DNA of 44,683 nt from Thermoplasmata archaeon. Lineage in GTDB: Archaea > Thermoplasmatota > Thermoplasmata > Lutacidiplasmatales > UBA184. Numbering within the stretch: the first letter of the stretch is position 1; every line of letters begins with the position of its first letter. Where the stretch lies: NCBI GenBank assembly GCA_021806135.1, contig JAJZYB010000012.1, forward strand, positions 1 to 44,683, given 5' to 3'. Below, piece after piece: positions 1 to 7,423 of this stretch. The position numbers were made by a program, and so were the translations under genes. The notes beneath the pieces were generated by a model that was not told the origin of the DNA, ran no database searches, and saw only the letters and a list, made by a program, of their open reading frames with translations.

Positions 1-3
1 CCC

Positions 4-9
4 ATTAAG
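4..9 (+). promoter_or_regulatory. TATA-like element for the SDR gene at 32
   Basis: ATTAAG lies about 25 bp before the ATG at 32, the spacing expected for an archaeal leaderless promoter. It sits at the window edge, so the upstream BRE cannot be judged. Confidence 0.45.
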
Positions 10-31
10 CCGACCACTCCTTGGGTCTCCG

Positions 32-937
32 ATGGTCGATCGCCCCGTGGCGGACCCGGCCAACCCCGTCTCTCCTTTCCGGGCAGACCTCTTGGACGGA
101 AAGGTCGTTCTGATCACGGGGGGGGGAACGGGCCTCGGACGCGCCACCGCGCTCGAGGCCTCTCGGCTCGGGGCCCGGATCTTTGTCACCTCCCGGCAAG
201 AGGAGCATTGGCAGACGGTCGTCGAGGAGATCCGTTCCACCGGAGGGGCGGCCGACGGGAGGTCGACCGACGTCCGTGACCCGGCGCAGGTCCAGACCCT
301 GGTGGAGGAGGTGTACCGGGCTTGCGGTCGGCTCGACGGGGTGGTGAACAATGCCGCAGGTAATTTTCTCGCCCGAAGCGAGGATCTCACTCCCGGAGGG
401 TTTGACGCTGTGGTCCGTACCGTCCTCTACGGGACGTTCTATGTCAGCCAGGCCGCGGCCCGACGGTGGATCGCGGACAGGACCCCGGGTGCCCTGCTCA
501 ACGTCGTGACCTCGTACAGCTGGACCGGTGCACCTTACCTGCTACCCTCGGCCACGGCCAAGGCGGGGGTCCTCGCCCTGACGCGGTCGCTCGCGGTGGA
601 GTGGGCCGGTCACGGCATCCGCGTGAATGCGATCGCCCCCGGCCCCATCCCGACTCCCGGCGCGTGGCGCCAACTCATCCCGGATGTCTCGATGGAGGCC
701 TCGCTCCGTGAACATATCCCGGCGGGTCGGCTCGGGGAACCCAGGGATTTTGCGACCCTCGCGGTGCTCCTGATCAGCGATGCACTGCCTTTCGTCACCG
801 GGGAGTGTGTGGTCATGGACGGGGGCGAGTGGCTGGTGGGCAACTCCTTCCAGATGCTCAGGCGCCTTCCGGCCCAGTTCTGGGACGAACGGCTCGCGAC
901 GCACCGCCGGAACCGGGCGAACCGCCCCTCGGCTTGA
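32..937 (+). CDS. SDR oxidoreductase, 2,4-dienoyl-CoA reductase-like
   Basis: A 301-residue short-chain dehydrogenase. The NAD(P)-binding glycine motif TGGGTGLG is at residues 29-36, and NNAAGNF at 106-112 is the form of the NNAG motif typical of mitochondrial and peroxisomal 2,4-dienoyl-CoA reductases. There is no classical YxxxK: the position before Lys177 holds Ser173, and Tyr162 lies 15 residues before Lys177, which is the arrangement of human DECR1. The family uses NADPH to reduce a conjugated dienoyl-CoA during oxidation of unsaturated fatty acids. The ATG start is preceded by a TATA-like element at about -25. It converges with the gene ending at 955. Substrate is inferred; another enoyl-CoA reductase activity is possible. 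Confidence 0.75.
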   Translation: MVDRPVADPANPVSPFRADLLDGKVVLITGGGTGLGRATALEASRLGARIFVTSRQEEHWQTVVEEIRSTGGAADGRSTDVRDPAQVQTLVEEVYRACGRLDGVVNNAAGNFLARSEDLTPGGFDAVVRTVLYGTFYVSQAAARRWIADRTPGALLNVVTSYSWTGAPYLLPSATAKAGVLALTRSLAVEWAGHGIRVNAIAPGPIPTPGAWRQLIPDVSMEASLREHIPAGRLGEPRDFATLAVLLISDALPFVTGECVVMDGGEWLVGNSFQMLRRLPAQFWDERLATHRRNRANRPSA

Positions 938-954
938 ACCCCGGGCGGGGCCGG

Positions 955-2028
955 TCAAAAGGCGGTTCCGAACGTCGGCTGGTCCAACAAGTCGGCGTCG
1001 AAGGCCCGGATGCCCTCCTCCAGGGCCGGGGCCCCGAGGATCTCCTGGGCCCGGCCTTTCAGGCTGGCCCGGACCTTGGCCCGGACCACGACGTGGGCTC
1101 CCGCCTGCCGGAGTGTGGAGACCGCGATCTCCCGTAGGGTGCGGTCCCGTTCGTCCCTCAGGGTCCCATAGGCGAGGAACCAGAACTGGTCCCGTCGGAG
1201 CAGGTAGCGGAGGTAACCGTTGAGCAATCCCCGGGCCTCTTCGTCGAGGACCGGTGGATAGGTGGGGACGGGGAACTCCCCCAACCGGTCCTCCTCGCCG
1301 CCCTCCTCGCTGAACTGGAGGACTTGGTAGCCGGAATTCCCCTGCCGTAGCCCCAGGACCCCCTTCCCCTCCTCGAAGAAGAGCGGGAGGTTCTCCAGCG
1401 GTTCGTCCATCCCCGGGACCCCGCTCGGGGGGAAGTCTCCCGGTTGGGGGAGCGGAAGGGACGATCCGAGGTCCCGCTGAAGAGGTTCTCGCTCCTCCCA
1501 GCGACCCTGGCGGCTCGAGGACCGGATGAGCGCCTCCAACCGGTGTGCGGTCCGACGCAGGAGGGCTTCCGTGGGTGTCGAGCGGAGGGTGGAGGCGACC
1601 GCAGAGAGCTCCGTTTCCAAGCCCTCGGTCTCCTCCGTTCGCGGGAGATCCCCGGCCTTCCCCAGGATCCCCGTAAGGGAAACGCCCGGGCACGAGAGGA
1701 CCAGGGAGAGTTGCGGGCGCACCCCCAGATGGGTGTGGATAGGGAACCTACGGCAGGGGGAGGGTCGGCTCGGGTAGACTGTACAACGCGTGGTCGAAAG
1801 CGCACAGCAGGCCCCTCCTCCGGGTCTGGATCGGATGCGGAGATGGTCCGACGGGGCCCCCAGCATCGGCAAACTCGGAGCGGCTTTGATGAGGCCCGGG
1901 AGCTCCTCCGGTCCCACCCCGGGGGTCGCGTAGCAGCAAAGCCCGCAGCCCGGCCGGCAGCGGAACGGGATCCCCTGGACCAGCGAAAGATCGGTTCCCG
2001 GCGGGAAGAGCCCCTGGATCGAGCTCAT
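955..2028 (-). CDS. YkgJ-type cysteine-cluster (CxxCxxCC) protein
   Basis: A 357-residue protein beginning at the ATG at 2028, which overlaps the stop of the upstream gene as ATGA. The N-terminal part carries Cys24, Cys28, Cys31 and Cys32 (FRCxxxCxxCC), then Cys74/Cys75, Cys82, Cys92 in RPSPCRRFP, and Cys113. This is the pattern of the YkgJ/FliB-like zinc or iron chelating family, which is poorly understood. The C-terminal 200 residues are charged, with no domain I recognise. The reading frame stays open for 116 more codons upstream, but that extension is low-complexity and out of register with the overlapping upstream gene. Function is unknown; metal binding is inferred from the cysteines. 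Confidence 0.7.
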   Translation of the reverse strand: MSSIQGLFPPGTDLSLVQGIPFRCRPGCGLCCYATPGVGPEELPGLIKAAPSLPMLGAPSDHLRIRSRPGGGACCALSTTRCTVYPSRPSPCRRFPIHTHLGVRPQLSLVLSCPGVSLTGILGKAGDLPRTEETEGLETELSAVASTLRSTPTEALLRRTAHRLEALIRSSSRQGRWEEREPLQRDLGSSLPLPQPGDFPPSGVPGMDEPLENLPLFFEEGKGVLGLRQGNSGYQVLQFSEEGGEEDRLGEFPVPTYPPVLDEEARGLLNGYLRYLLRRDQFWFLAYGTLRDERDRTLREIAVSTLRQAGAHVVVRAKVRASLKGRAQEILGAPALEEGIRAFDADLLDQPTFGTAF

Positions 2029-2495
2029 GGACCCGTCCACGACTTCGGCCCCGTCAGGTCCCAGTTGGGCGGGGACTGCGCCTCTCCCTCCATGTGGCGG
2101 GGAGCCGCCGCGACCAAGACTTTCCCGTATTGTCCGACAGCCTGAAGATTGCCCGGATGCGGGTCCTGGCAAACCAGCCCCCAGTACCATCGGAATTGTC
2201 CGAGGGGGTCCTGGAAACGTTGAGGGCCCTCGAGAAGAGCATTCTCTACCTCGGTGGTTCGCTTCGCGGGTGGGGCGGCCGGAGGCGTGGCGTCTCTCAC
2301 GGTCTGTAGGGAGTGGCCCTGGGTCAAGAAGGTAGGGACGTCCTGCACCTCCCGCTCCAGATCCCGAAGAGGCCAAAGGTCCAGAAGGACTAGGGGCGAG
2401 GCCAGCTCCCCCCGCCTTTGGAGGAAAGCGGGAACGAGGCGAGGGGTCGGCGGCTCCAGCGCACGGCCCGTGAGGCGGGCTGGGATCCGGGCCAT
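2025..2495 (-). CDS. hypothetical protein upstream of the YkgJ-type gene
   Basis: A 156-residue reading frame starting MARIPARL at 2495 and ending in an ATGA overlap with the downstream cysteine-cluster gene, which is the main evidence that it is real. The sequence has a hydrophobic stretch around residues 30-45 (ASPLVLLDLWPL), a charged middle and a Trp/Tyr-rich segment (FRWYWGLVCQDPHPGN) near residue 105. No signal peptide or known motif is visible. Translational coupling suggests that it acts with the metal-binding protein. The frame is open further upstream (to 2741) but the composition there looks non-coding. I do not recognise the family. Confidence 0.5.
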   Translation of the reverse strand: MARIPARLTGRALEPPTPRLVPAFLQRRGELASPLVLLDLWPLRDLEREVQDVPTFLTQGHSLQTVRDATPPAAPPAKRTTEVENALLEGPQRFQDPLGQFRWYWGLVCQDPHPGNLQAVGQYGKVLVAAAPRHMEGEAQSPPNWDLTGPKSWTGP

Positions 2496-2842
2496 GCTTG
2501 CCAAAGGGGAGGGGCTGGAAAGGTCAAGAGTCCTCTCCGTCAGATCCTGCGCCCCTGAGCGGATAGATGGGCAACCTTCGCCTGGTGGGGGTGGCCATTG
2601 TCCCCACCGCGCGGGTCCGCGCCCCGGTCGGCCCCCTCCGTCTGGGAGTTCTCCATGAGGTCTGCACCAGGAAGAGCGGATCTTGGGGACCCAGGGGTCG
2701 GGACTCCCATCCTGGTGGAGTGGTCCTGGGGCCGAACCCATTCCCAGGGAACGTGCCGGATGCCTGGGGATGGCCGGGGCCCGGGCGGCGTTCCTCGCAT
2801 GCGAAAGAGGAATAAGAGGGCCGGTTGTCCTGCGCCCAGGAA
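2496..2842. other. divergent intergenic region
   Basis: About 350 bp between the leftward hypothetical gene and pyrB. It holds the pyrB promoter at its right end and a 7-bp hairpin (GGTGGGG at 2584-2590, CCCCACC at 2602-2608, 11-nt loop) nearer the left gene. No convincing gene is seen. Confidence 0.5.
2801..2816 (+). promoter_or_regulatory. BRE plus TATA box for pyrB
   Basis: GCGAAA at 2801-2806 matches the purine-rich archaeal BRE and is followed by GAATAAG at 2810-2816. The TATA centre is about 29 bp before the ATG at 2843, which favours that start over the upstream TTG at 2825. Confidence 0.6.
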
Positions 2843-3790
2843 ATGTCGCTGAAGGGTCGGGACATCCTCTCCATGCGGGACCTGTCCCGGCCGGAGATCC
2901 TGGAGATCCTCAAGGCGTCGCGCGCCCTCATCCCGGTCGCCGAGGGTCGTCGACCGTCCCGGGCCCTGGAGGGACGGCTCTTGTCCCTCGCCTTCTTCGA
3001 GCCCTCGACCCGGACCCGGCTGTCGTTCGAGACCGCGGCCAAGCGGCTGGGCGCCCGGACGATCACCATCGTCGATCCGGCCGCGAGTTCCATGGCGAAG
3101 GGAGAATCCCTCTCGGACACCGTCCGGATGCTCTCCTGCTACGCCGACCTCATCGTGCTCCGCCACCCGAACGAAGGTGCGTCCCGGCTCGCCGCGCAGC
3201 TTTCGGACAAACCGGTGATCAACGCTGGGGATGGGGCCGGGCAGCATCCCACCCAGACGCTCTTGGACCTGGCGACCATGGAAGAGCGGTTTCAGACCCT
3301 CGCCGGCCTACGGGTGGTGCTGATGGGAGACCTCCGGTATGGCCGGACGGTGCATTCCCTGGCGCATGCCCTCGGGCTCTTCGGGTCCGAATTGACGCTC
3401 TCCTCGCCGGAGCGGCTGAGCCTGCCGGAAGAGGTCCGCCGGGACCTGGACCAGATGGGGGCGAAGGTCACGGAGCAGCCGGACCTGGAGAAGGCGCTCC
3501 GGGGAGCCGACGTGCTCTACGTGACCCGGATCCAGAAGGAACGGTTCGGGGACCTCGCCGAGTACGCCAAGGTCTCCGGCTCGTACCGGCTGGACCCCGC
3601 CCTCCTGCGCAACATGAAGGAAAAGTTCGCGGTCATGCACCCTTTGCCCCGGGTGGCCGAGATCCCCCCCGAGGTGGACCGGTCCCCGCACGCCGTGTAC
3701 TTCCGCCAGGCATTCCTGGCCGTGCCGGTACGGATGGCCCTCCTTTCGCTGATCCTGACCGGACGCGTCCCGCCGGGCGGAGGAAGGTAG
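2843..3790 (+). CDS. pyrB: aspartate carbamoyltransferase catalytic subunit
   Basis: A 315-residue enzyme that condenses carbamoyl phosphate with aspartate, the committed step of pyrimidine synthesis in the cytosol. The carbamoyl-phosphate loop PSTRTR is at about residues 54-59, the mobile-loop motif KGES at 86-89, and HPTQ at 135-138. The C-terminal MHPLPR motif and the DxR type substrate residues are also present. Length is standard for the family. The ATG at 2843 is chosen because a BRE/TATA pair lies 29 bp upstream; a TTG at 2825 would add six residues. pyrI follows after 4 bp, so both subunits of the allosteric holoenzyme are co-expressed. Confidence 0.97.
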   Translation: MSLKGRDILSMRDLSRPEILEILKASRALIPVAEGRRPSRALEGRLLSLAFFEPSTRTRLSFETAAKRLGARTITIVDPAASSMAKGESLSDTVRMLSCYADLIVLRHPNEGASRLAAQLSDKPVINAGDGAGQHPTQTLLDLATMEERFQTLAGLRVVLMGDLRYGRTVHSLAHALGLFGSELTLSSPERLSLPEEVRRDLDQMGAKVTEQPDLEKALRGADVLYVTRIQKERFGDLAEYAKVSGSYRLDPALLRNMKEKFAVMHPLPRVAEIPPEVDRSPHAVYFRQAFLAVPVRMALLSLILTGRVPPGGGR

Positions 3791-3794
3791 CCCC

Positions 3795-4265
3795 TTGCCG
3801 GTTTCCAAGGAGCTCCGGATCACTCCCATCCGCAACGGCACCGTGGTCGACCACATCCCGTCCGGCCTCGCCTTGGAAGTCCTCCGGATCCTCAACGTGG
3901 AGGCCCTGGGACGGGAGTCGACCATCTCGGTGGCCCTGCACGTCCGCAGCCAGCGGATGGGCTGGAAGGACATCGTCAAGGTGGAGAACATGGAGCTCTC
4001 CGCCCCCAAGGCGAACGCCATCGCCCTCATCGCCCCCACGGCCACGATCTCCATCATCCGGGAAACGAAGGTCCGCGAGAAGCACGCCGTCTCCCTGCCC
4101 GAGCGGCTCGTGGGGATCCTTCGTTGTCCTAACCCGAACTGCATCACCAACCAGGGAGAACCGGTGGACAGCGAGTTCGAAGTGACCCGTCGCCGTCCGC
4201 TGGCGGTGCGGTGTGTCTACTGCGAGAGGAGCGTGGAGGATTTCGTCCCCCTCCTGACCCGATGA
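3795..4265 (+). CDS. pyrI: aspartate carbamoyltransferase regulatory subunit
   Basis: A 156-residue regulatory chain that binds nucleotide effectors and bridges PyrB trimers. The N-terminal allosteric domain (residues 5-100) contains the conserved IRNGTVVDHI and SGLALEVLRIL stretches. The C-terminal zinc domain has Cys111, Cys116, Cys140 and Cys143, equivalent to the four zinc ligands of the E. coli protein. It starts at TTG 4 bp after the pyrB stop. A tightly coupled pyrBI pair is common in archaea, and feedback by CTP or ATP is expected from the family. Confidence 0.96.
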   Translation: MPVSKELRITPIRNGTVVDHIPSGLALEVLRILNVEALGRESTISVALHVRSQRMGWKDIVKVENMELSAPKANAIALIAPTATISIIRETKVREKHAVSLPERLVGILRCPNPNCITNQGEPVDSEFEVTRRRPLAVRCVYCERSVEDFVPLLTR

Positions 4266-4284
4266 GGACAGGGGACCGGGGATC

Positions 4285-4917
4285 GTGGACCTGGAAGCGG
4301 CCGTCGGGGCTGGGGTCGCAGTCTTCGGGGTGATCTTCCTCGCGGAGATCGTGGACCGGAGCAACCTCGCCCTCATGTCCCTGTCCGGCCAGGGGGATTC
4401 GCGCCAGGTCTGGCTCGGGGCTGCGGCGGCCTTCCTGGTCTCCACCACGCTCGCGGTGGTGCTGGGGACGTTGCTCTTCCAGGCCCTTTCCGGGTTCTTG
4501 GTCGAGATCCGTCTAGCTGGCGGCCTCATCATCGTGGGGTACGCCGTGCTGACGCTGCTCCGGCCAGTCCCCGATGGATCGGGCGAAAGGTCCCCCTCTC
4601 CGCCGGAGCCGGGTTCGTGGAAAGGCCATCCCATCTACGCGGCCTTCCTCGTCGTCCTCCTGCTCGAAATGGGGGACAACACGCAACTGTTGACCTTACT
4701 GTTCACGGCCTCCCTCGCCGACCCGCTGGTGGTCTTCCTAGCGGCGCTCCTAGGGCTCCTGGCCGCGAGCGCTCTGGGGACGGGACTCGGGCGGTGGTTG
4801 GCGGGCCGGGTGGAGGCCCGGCGGCTCCGGACCATCTTTGGGGGGGTCCTCCTCGTCGTGGGCGTGGTCACCATCTTGTTGGCCTTCTTTCCCGGCCTCA
4901 TCCCGTATCCGGGCTGA
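4285..4917 (+). CDS. Gdt1/UPF0016 family divalent cation transporter
   Basis: A 210-residue polytopic membrane protein with two halves of about three transmembrane helices each. Each half carries the signature of the UPF0016 (Gdt1/TMEM165/MneA) family: ExVDRS around Glu21-Asp24 and LEMGDNTQ around Glu128-Asp131. Known members exchange Mn2+ or Ca2+ for protons; which ion is used here cannot be read from the sequence. A hydrophilic loop at residues 93-115 separates the halves. It begins at GTG 19 bp after pyrI, so it probably rides on the pyrBI transcript. The functional reason for that pairing is unclear. Confidence 0.85.
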   Translation: MDLEAAVGAGVAVFGVIFLAEIVDRSNLALMSLSGQGDSRQVWLGAAAAFLVSTTLAVVLGTLLFQALSGFLVEIRLAGGLIIVGYAVLTLLRPVPDGSGERSPSPPEPGSWKGHPIYAAFLVVLLLEMGDNTQLLTLLFTASLADPLVVFLAALLGLLAASALGTGLGRWLAGRVEARRLRTIFGGVLLVVGVVTILLAFFPGLIPYPG

Positions 4918-5110
4918 GGGCACGGAACGGCCACCGGTCGTCTCCCCATCGAGCGGGTGGCCACGTCTTCCCTCCTGTCCCGAAACCGCCGGGATCAGGC
5001 TCATTCCTGGCGGGTGAGCCTCCCGTGCGGAGGTCGGGAAGGCCGGGCGAGGCGGACGAAAGCTCCGTGAGCGGCTTCGGAGCGGGTCCGGGGACCCGGG
5101 CTGCCCAGGC

Positions 5111-5117
5111 TTTTAAG
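5111..5117 (+). promoter_or_regulatory. TATA box for deoxyhypusine synthase
   Basis: TTTTAAG centred 26 bp before the GTG start at 5140, which predicts a leaderless mRNA and supports that start codon. Confidence 0.65.
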
Positions 5118-5139
5118 AACCCTCCGGTTTGCCGCGGGC

Positions 5140-6192
5140 GTGAAGCCTCACGGAGCCGGAGCGAGGAAGCGGATCCTCTCCACGCCGATCGTACCTGTGG
5201 ACGTCAAGAAGGTGAAGGGCCTCGGGGACCTTCTCGCGGCCTTCCAGCAGACCTCCGTGCAGGCCCGGAACCTGGGACGCTGTTACGAGGTCTGGCGGAA
5301 TATGCTCCGGGACCCGAAGCGACCCACCATCTTCGTCGGGCTCGCGGGGCCGCTCATCGCCGCCGGGCTCCGCAAGGTCCTCCGGGACATGATCGAACTG
5401 GGGATGGTGGATGTGGTGGTCTCCACGGGAGCGATCCTCTACCAGGATCTCTACCAATCGATGGGGTATCACCACTATCGGGGGACTCCCTTGGCCGATG
5501 ATGCGGAGCTGAACCGTCTTCACATCGACCGAATCTACGACACCTACGTGGACGAGGAGAGGTTCGAGGAGACCGACCGGGCAATCGGGACGCTGGTGGA
5601 ACGCTTGCCTCCCCGGGGGTACTCCTCCCGGGAGCTGTTCGAGTTCCTGGGTCGCGAGCTACCGGGGAAGGACTCCATCCTGGCCACCTGCGCTCGACGA
5701 GGGATCCCGGTCTTTTCCCCGGCTCTCATCGACAGCTCCATCGGGATCGGGCTCACCCTTCACTATGGGAAGCATCGGCAGGGCCCCCGGTTCTCCTTGG
5801 ACGCTGTCCGCGACAACTACGAGCTCGTTCAGATCCTTGCCAGTTCCCCCCGGACCGGCGTGATCTACATCGGGGGAGGCACTCCGAAGAACTGGATCAA
5901 TGATGGAATCGTGATGGCAAACTACCACTACCACCGGGAGGGGGAGGGCCATTACTACGCCCTGCAGCTGACCACGGACGTTCCTCACTGGGGGGGGCTC
6001 TCCGGCAGCACCCTTGACGAGGCGGTCAGTTGGGGGAAGATTTCGAGCACGGCGACCAGGGCCATGGCGTTCGTGGAGGCCTCGGTGGGGCTTCCCCTCC
6101 TGATCGGCGCCCTGTACGACCGCCGGAAGGACTGGTACCCGCGGCGGTCCCCCCGGTTCCGTTGGACGGGGGACCAGACCACGCGTCGGTAG
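5140..6192 (+). CDS. dys: deoxyhypusine synthase
   Basis: A 350-residue enzyme that transfers the aminobutyl group of spermidine to a lysine of initiation factor aIF5A, using NAD. Recognisable stretches are FVGLAGPLIAAGLR near residue 65, VVSTGAILYQDLYQ near 93, the YIGGGTPKNW cofactor loop near 243-252, and the active-site lysine Lys300 in EAVSWGK. Length fits the archaeal family. The GTG start is placed by a TATA box 26 bp upstream. It stands alone: the next gene converges from the other strand. Hypusination implies that spermidine or a related polyamine is made by this organism. Confidence 0.96.
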   Translation: MKPHGAGARKRILSTPIVPVDVKKVKGLGDLLAAFQQTSVQARNLGRCYEVWRNMLRDPKRPTIFVGLAGPLIAAGLRKVLRDMIELGMVDVVVSTGAILYQDLYQSMGYHHYRGTPLADDAELNRLHIDRIYDTYVDEERFEETDRAIGTLVERLPPRGYSSRELFEFLGRELPGKDSILATCARRGIPVFSPALIDSSIGIGLTLHYGKHRQGPRFSLDAVRDNYELVQILASSPRTGVIYIGGGTPKNWINDGIVMANYHYHREGEGHYYALQLTTDVPHWGGLSGSTLDEAVSWGKISSTATRAMAFVEASVGLPLLIGALYDRRKDWYPRRSPRFRWTGDQTTRR

Positions 6193-6338
6193 GCCGGGAC
6201 CGGACCTAAGGGGACGGCCGGTTGGAGGCGGACCGGGGCGAGGGGAGGGTCAGGGCCTGGTCTTTCCAGCGCGGATTCTGGCCGAGGGGTTCCCCGTCCT
6301 TCCTGGCGAGATGATCCCCGCGGGTCGATTCGGGCCTG

Positions 6339-7004
6339 TCACGCCGGTGGGGCTTGTGCGCCTTCCGGAGCCCACGGAGTGATCCGGGGCTGTCCCGAGT
6401 GGCGGAGGAGGGTGAGACCCAGCACGAACCCCCAGAGGAGCAGGGGCGCGACGATGAGCCGTTCCATCCCGCCGTTCCCCAGGACAAGATCGTTGCCCGT
6501 CGCGTAGAGCACGAGGGCCAGCAGTCCGATCGTTCCCCCCAGGTAACCCAGAATGGCCAACCCCCGGCTCCTGAGGGCTCCCCGGATTGCCGGTCCCAGG
6601 AGGATGATGCTGAGGTTCCCGGCCAGGAACGTCACCAGGGCAAAGATGGTGTGGGCGTGACCGTTCAGCGCGGTGCTATTCTCTGGGAAGAGCCCGACTC
6701 CGATCGCGGCCAGGGCGGCAAGGACCAGAAGGGTGAGGCCTACCCGGGTGACCCCGCTTGGGGCGAAGATCGCGGCCAAGAGGAGAGCCGCGACCGCGAT
6801 GAGGAGCCCCAGGAGGACGATGGAGGAGTTGAAGACCAGGGCGTGAGGACCCACCCCCAGATCGCTGATGTAGCTATTTCGCAGGCTGTACCCTGGGATG
6901 AACAGTTGTTCAACGGCCATGCTCAGGACGAACTGGAGGATGCCGACGGAAAGGAGGATCCCGCAGAGGGTGCGCTCCCTTCTCCGGCCTGGCACCAAAG
7001 GCAC
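6339..7004 (-). CDS. DUF998 family integral membrane protein
   Basis: A 221-residue protein with about six transmembrane helices (near residues 12-32, 56-82, 87-106, 118-140, 148-168 and 178-200). The N-terminal helix is followed by the YSLRNSYISDLGVGPHALVFN stretch, whose YISDLG core is typical of DUF998, and GLFPENST lies before the fourth helix. The family is widespread in bacteria and archaea with no proven biochemical role. It is the last gene of a three-gene leftward set, 24 bp after the wHTH gene and behind the bactofilin-like gene, so it could be a membrane partner of that cytoskeletal protein. Confidence 0.75.
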   Translation of the reverse strand: MPLVPGRRRERTLCGILLSVGILQFVLSMAVEQLFIPGYSLRNSYISDLGVGPHALVFNSSIVLLGLLIAVAALLLAAIFAPSGVTRVGLTLLVLAALAAIGVGLFPENSTALNGHAHTIFALVTFLAGNLSIILLGPAIRGALRSRGLAILGYLGGTIGLLALVLYATGNDLVLGNGGMERLIVAPLLLWGFVLGLTLLRHSGQPRITPWAPEGAQAPPA

Positions 7005-7028
7005 GGCAGGGGGAGGGCGCCCGGTACA

Positions 7029-7415
7029 TCAAGATGAAGGGCGCTTGGGAGAGCGGGGGCGGGGTTCGTCCCCCAGGACGTAGCCTTCGACCGGCTCGAA
7101 GTAGCTCCGGAGCTTTCCGTAGGTCTGGAGGAACTCGTACCCTCGGGGGGTCAGGTGCCAGGTCGTGACCTCGTTCCCGCCCGGGGCCGCCAGACCCAGG
7201 CGGACGAGCACGGCGAGGGCCCGGCGTGTCCGGTCCACCGGCATTCCCACCGCGTAGGAGAGCCGGGTGACCCGGCAGGGTCCCGCCCGGCGCCGGAGGA
7301 CCTCGAGGATCTCCGCATACAATTCCACCGGAGACCGCCGGGGGCCGAGGGGACCCACGGTCTGGTCCTCCCCGTACGGGGAGCGGACGAGGAGGGGAGA
7401 CGGGTCCTCGGGCAT
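7029..7415 (-). CDS. archaeal winged-helix protein (HTH_45 type)
   Basis: A 128-residue protein. Residues 28-105 form a winged helix of the archaeal HTH_45 (PF14947-like) kind: SPVELYAEILEVL, a recognition-helix region around RTRRALAVLVRLGL, then TWHLTPRGYEFLQTYGKL. Such proteins are common in Thermoplasmatota and related archaea and usually act as small DNA-binding regulators. The ATG at 7415 lies 8 bp after the stop of the bactofilin-like gene. The frame runs further upstream, but only inside that gene. The target is unknown; autoregulation of this operon is the simplest guess. Confidence 0.75.
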   Translation of the reverse strand: MPEDPSPLLVRSPYGEDQTVGPLGPRRSPVELYAEILEVLRRRAGPCRVTRLSYAVGMPVDRTRRALAVLVRLGLAAPGGNEVTTWHLTPRGYEFLQTYGKLRSYFEPVEGYVLGDEPRPRSPKRPSS

Positions 7416-7423
7416 GGATGGGA

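Noticed and set aside
2029-2376. A 116-codon N-terminal extension of the cysteine-cluster protein
   Set aside because: It overlaps the better-looking upstream gene in another frame and is low-complexity; the ATGA overlap supports the start at 2028.
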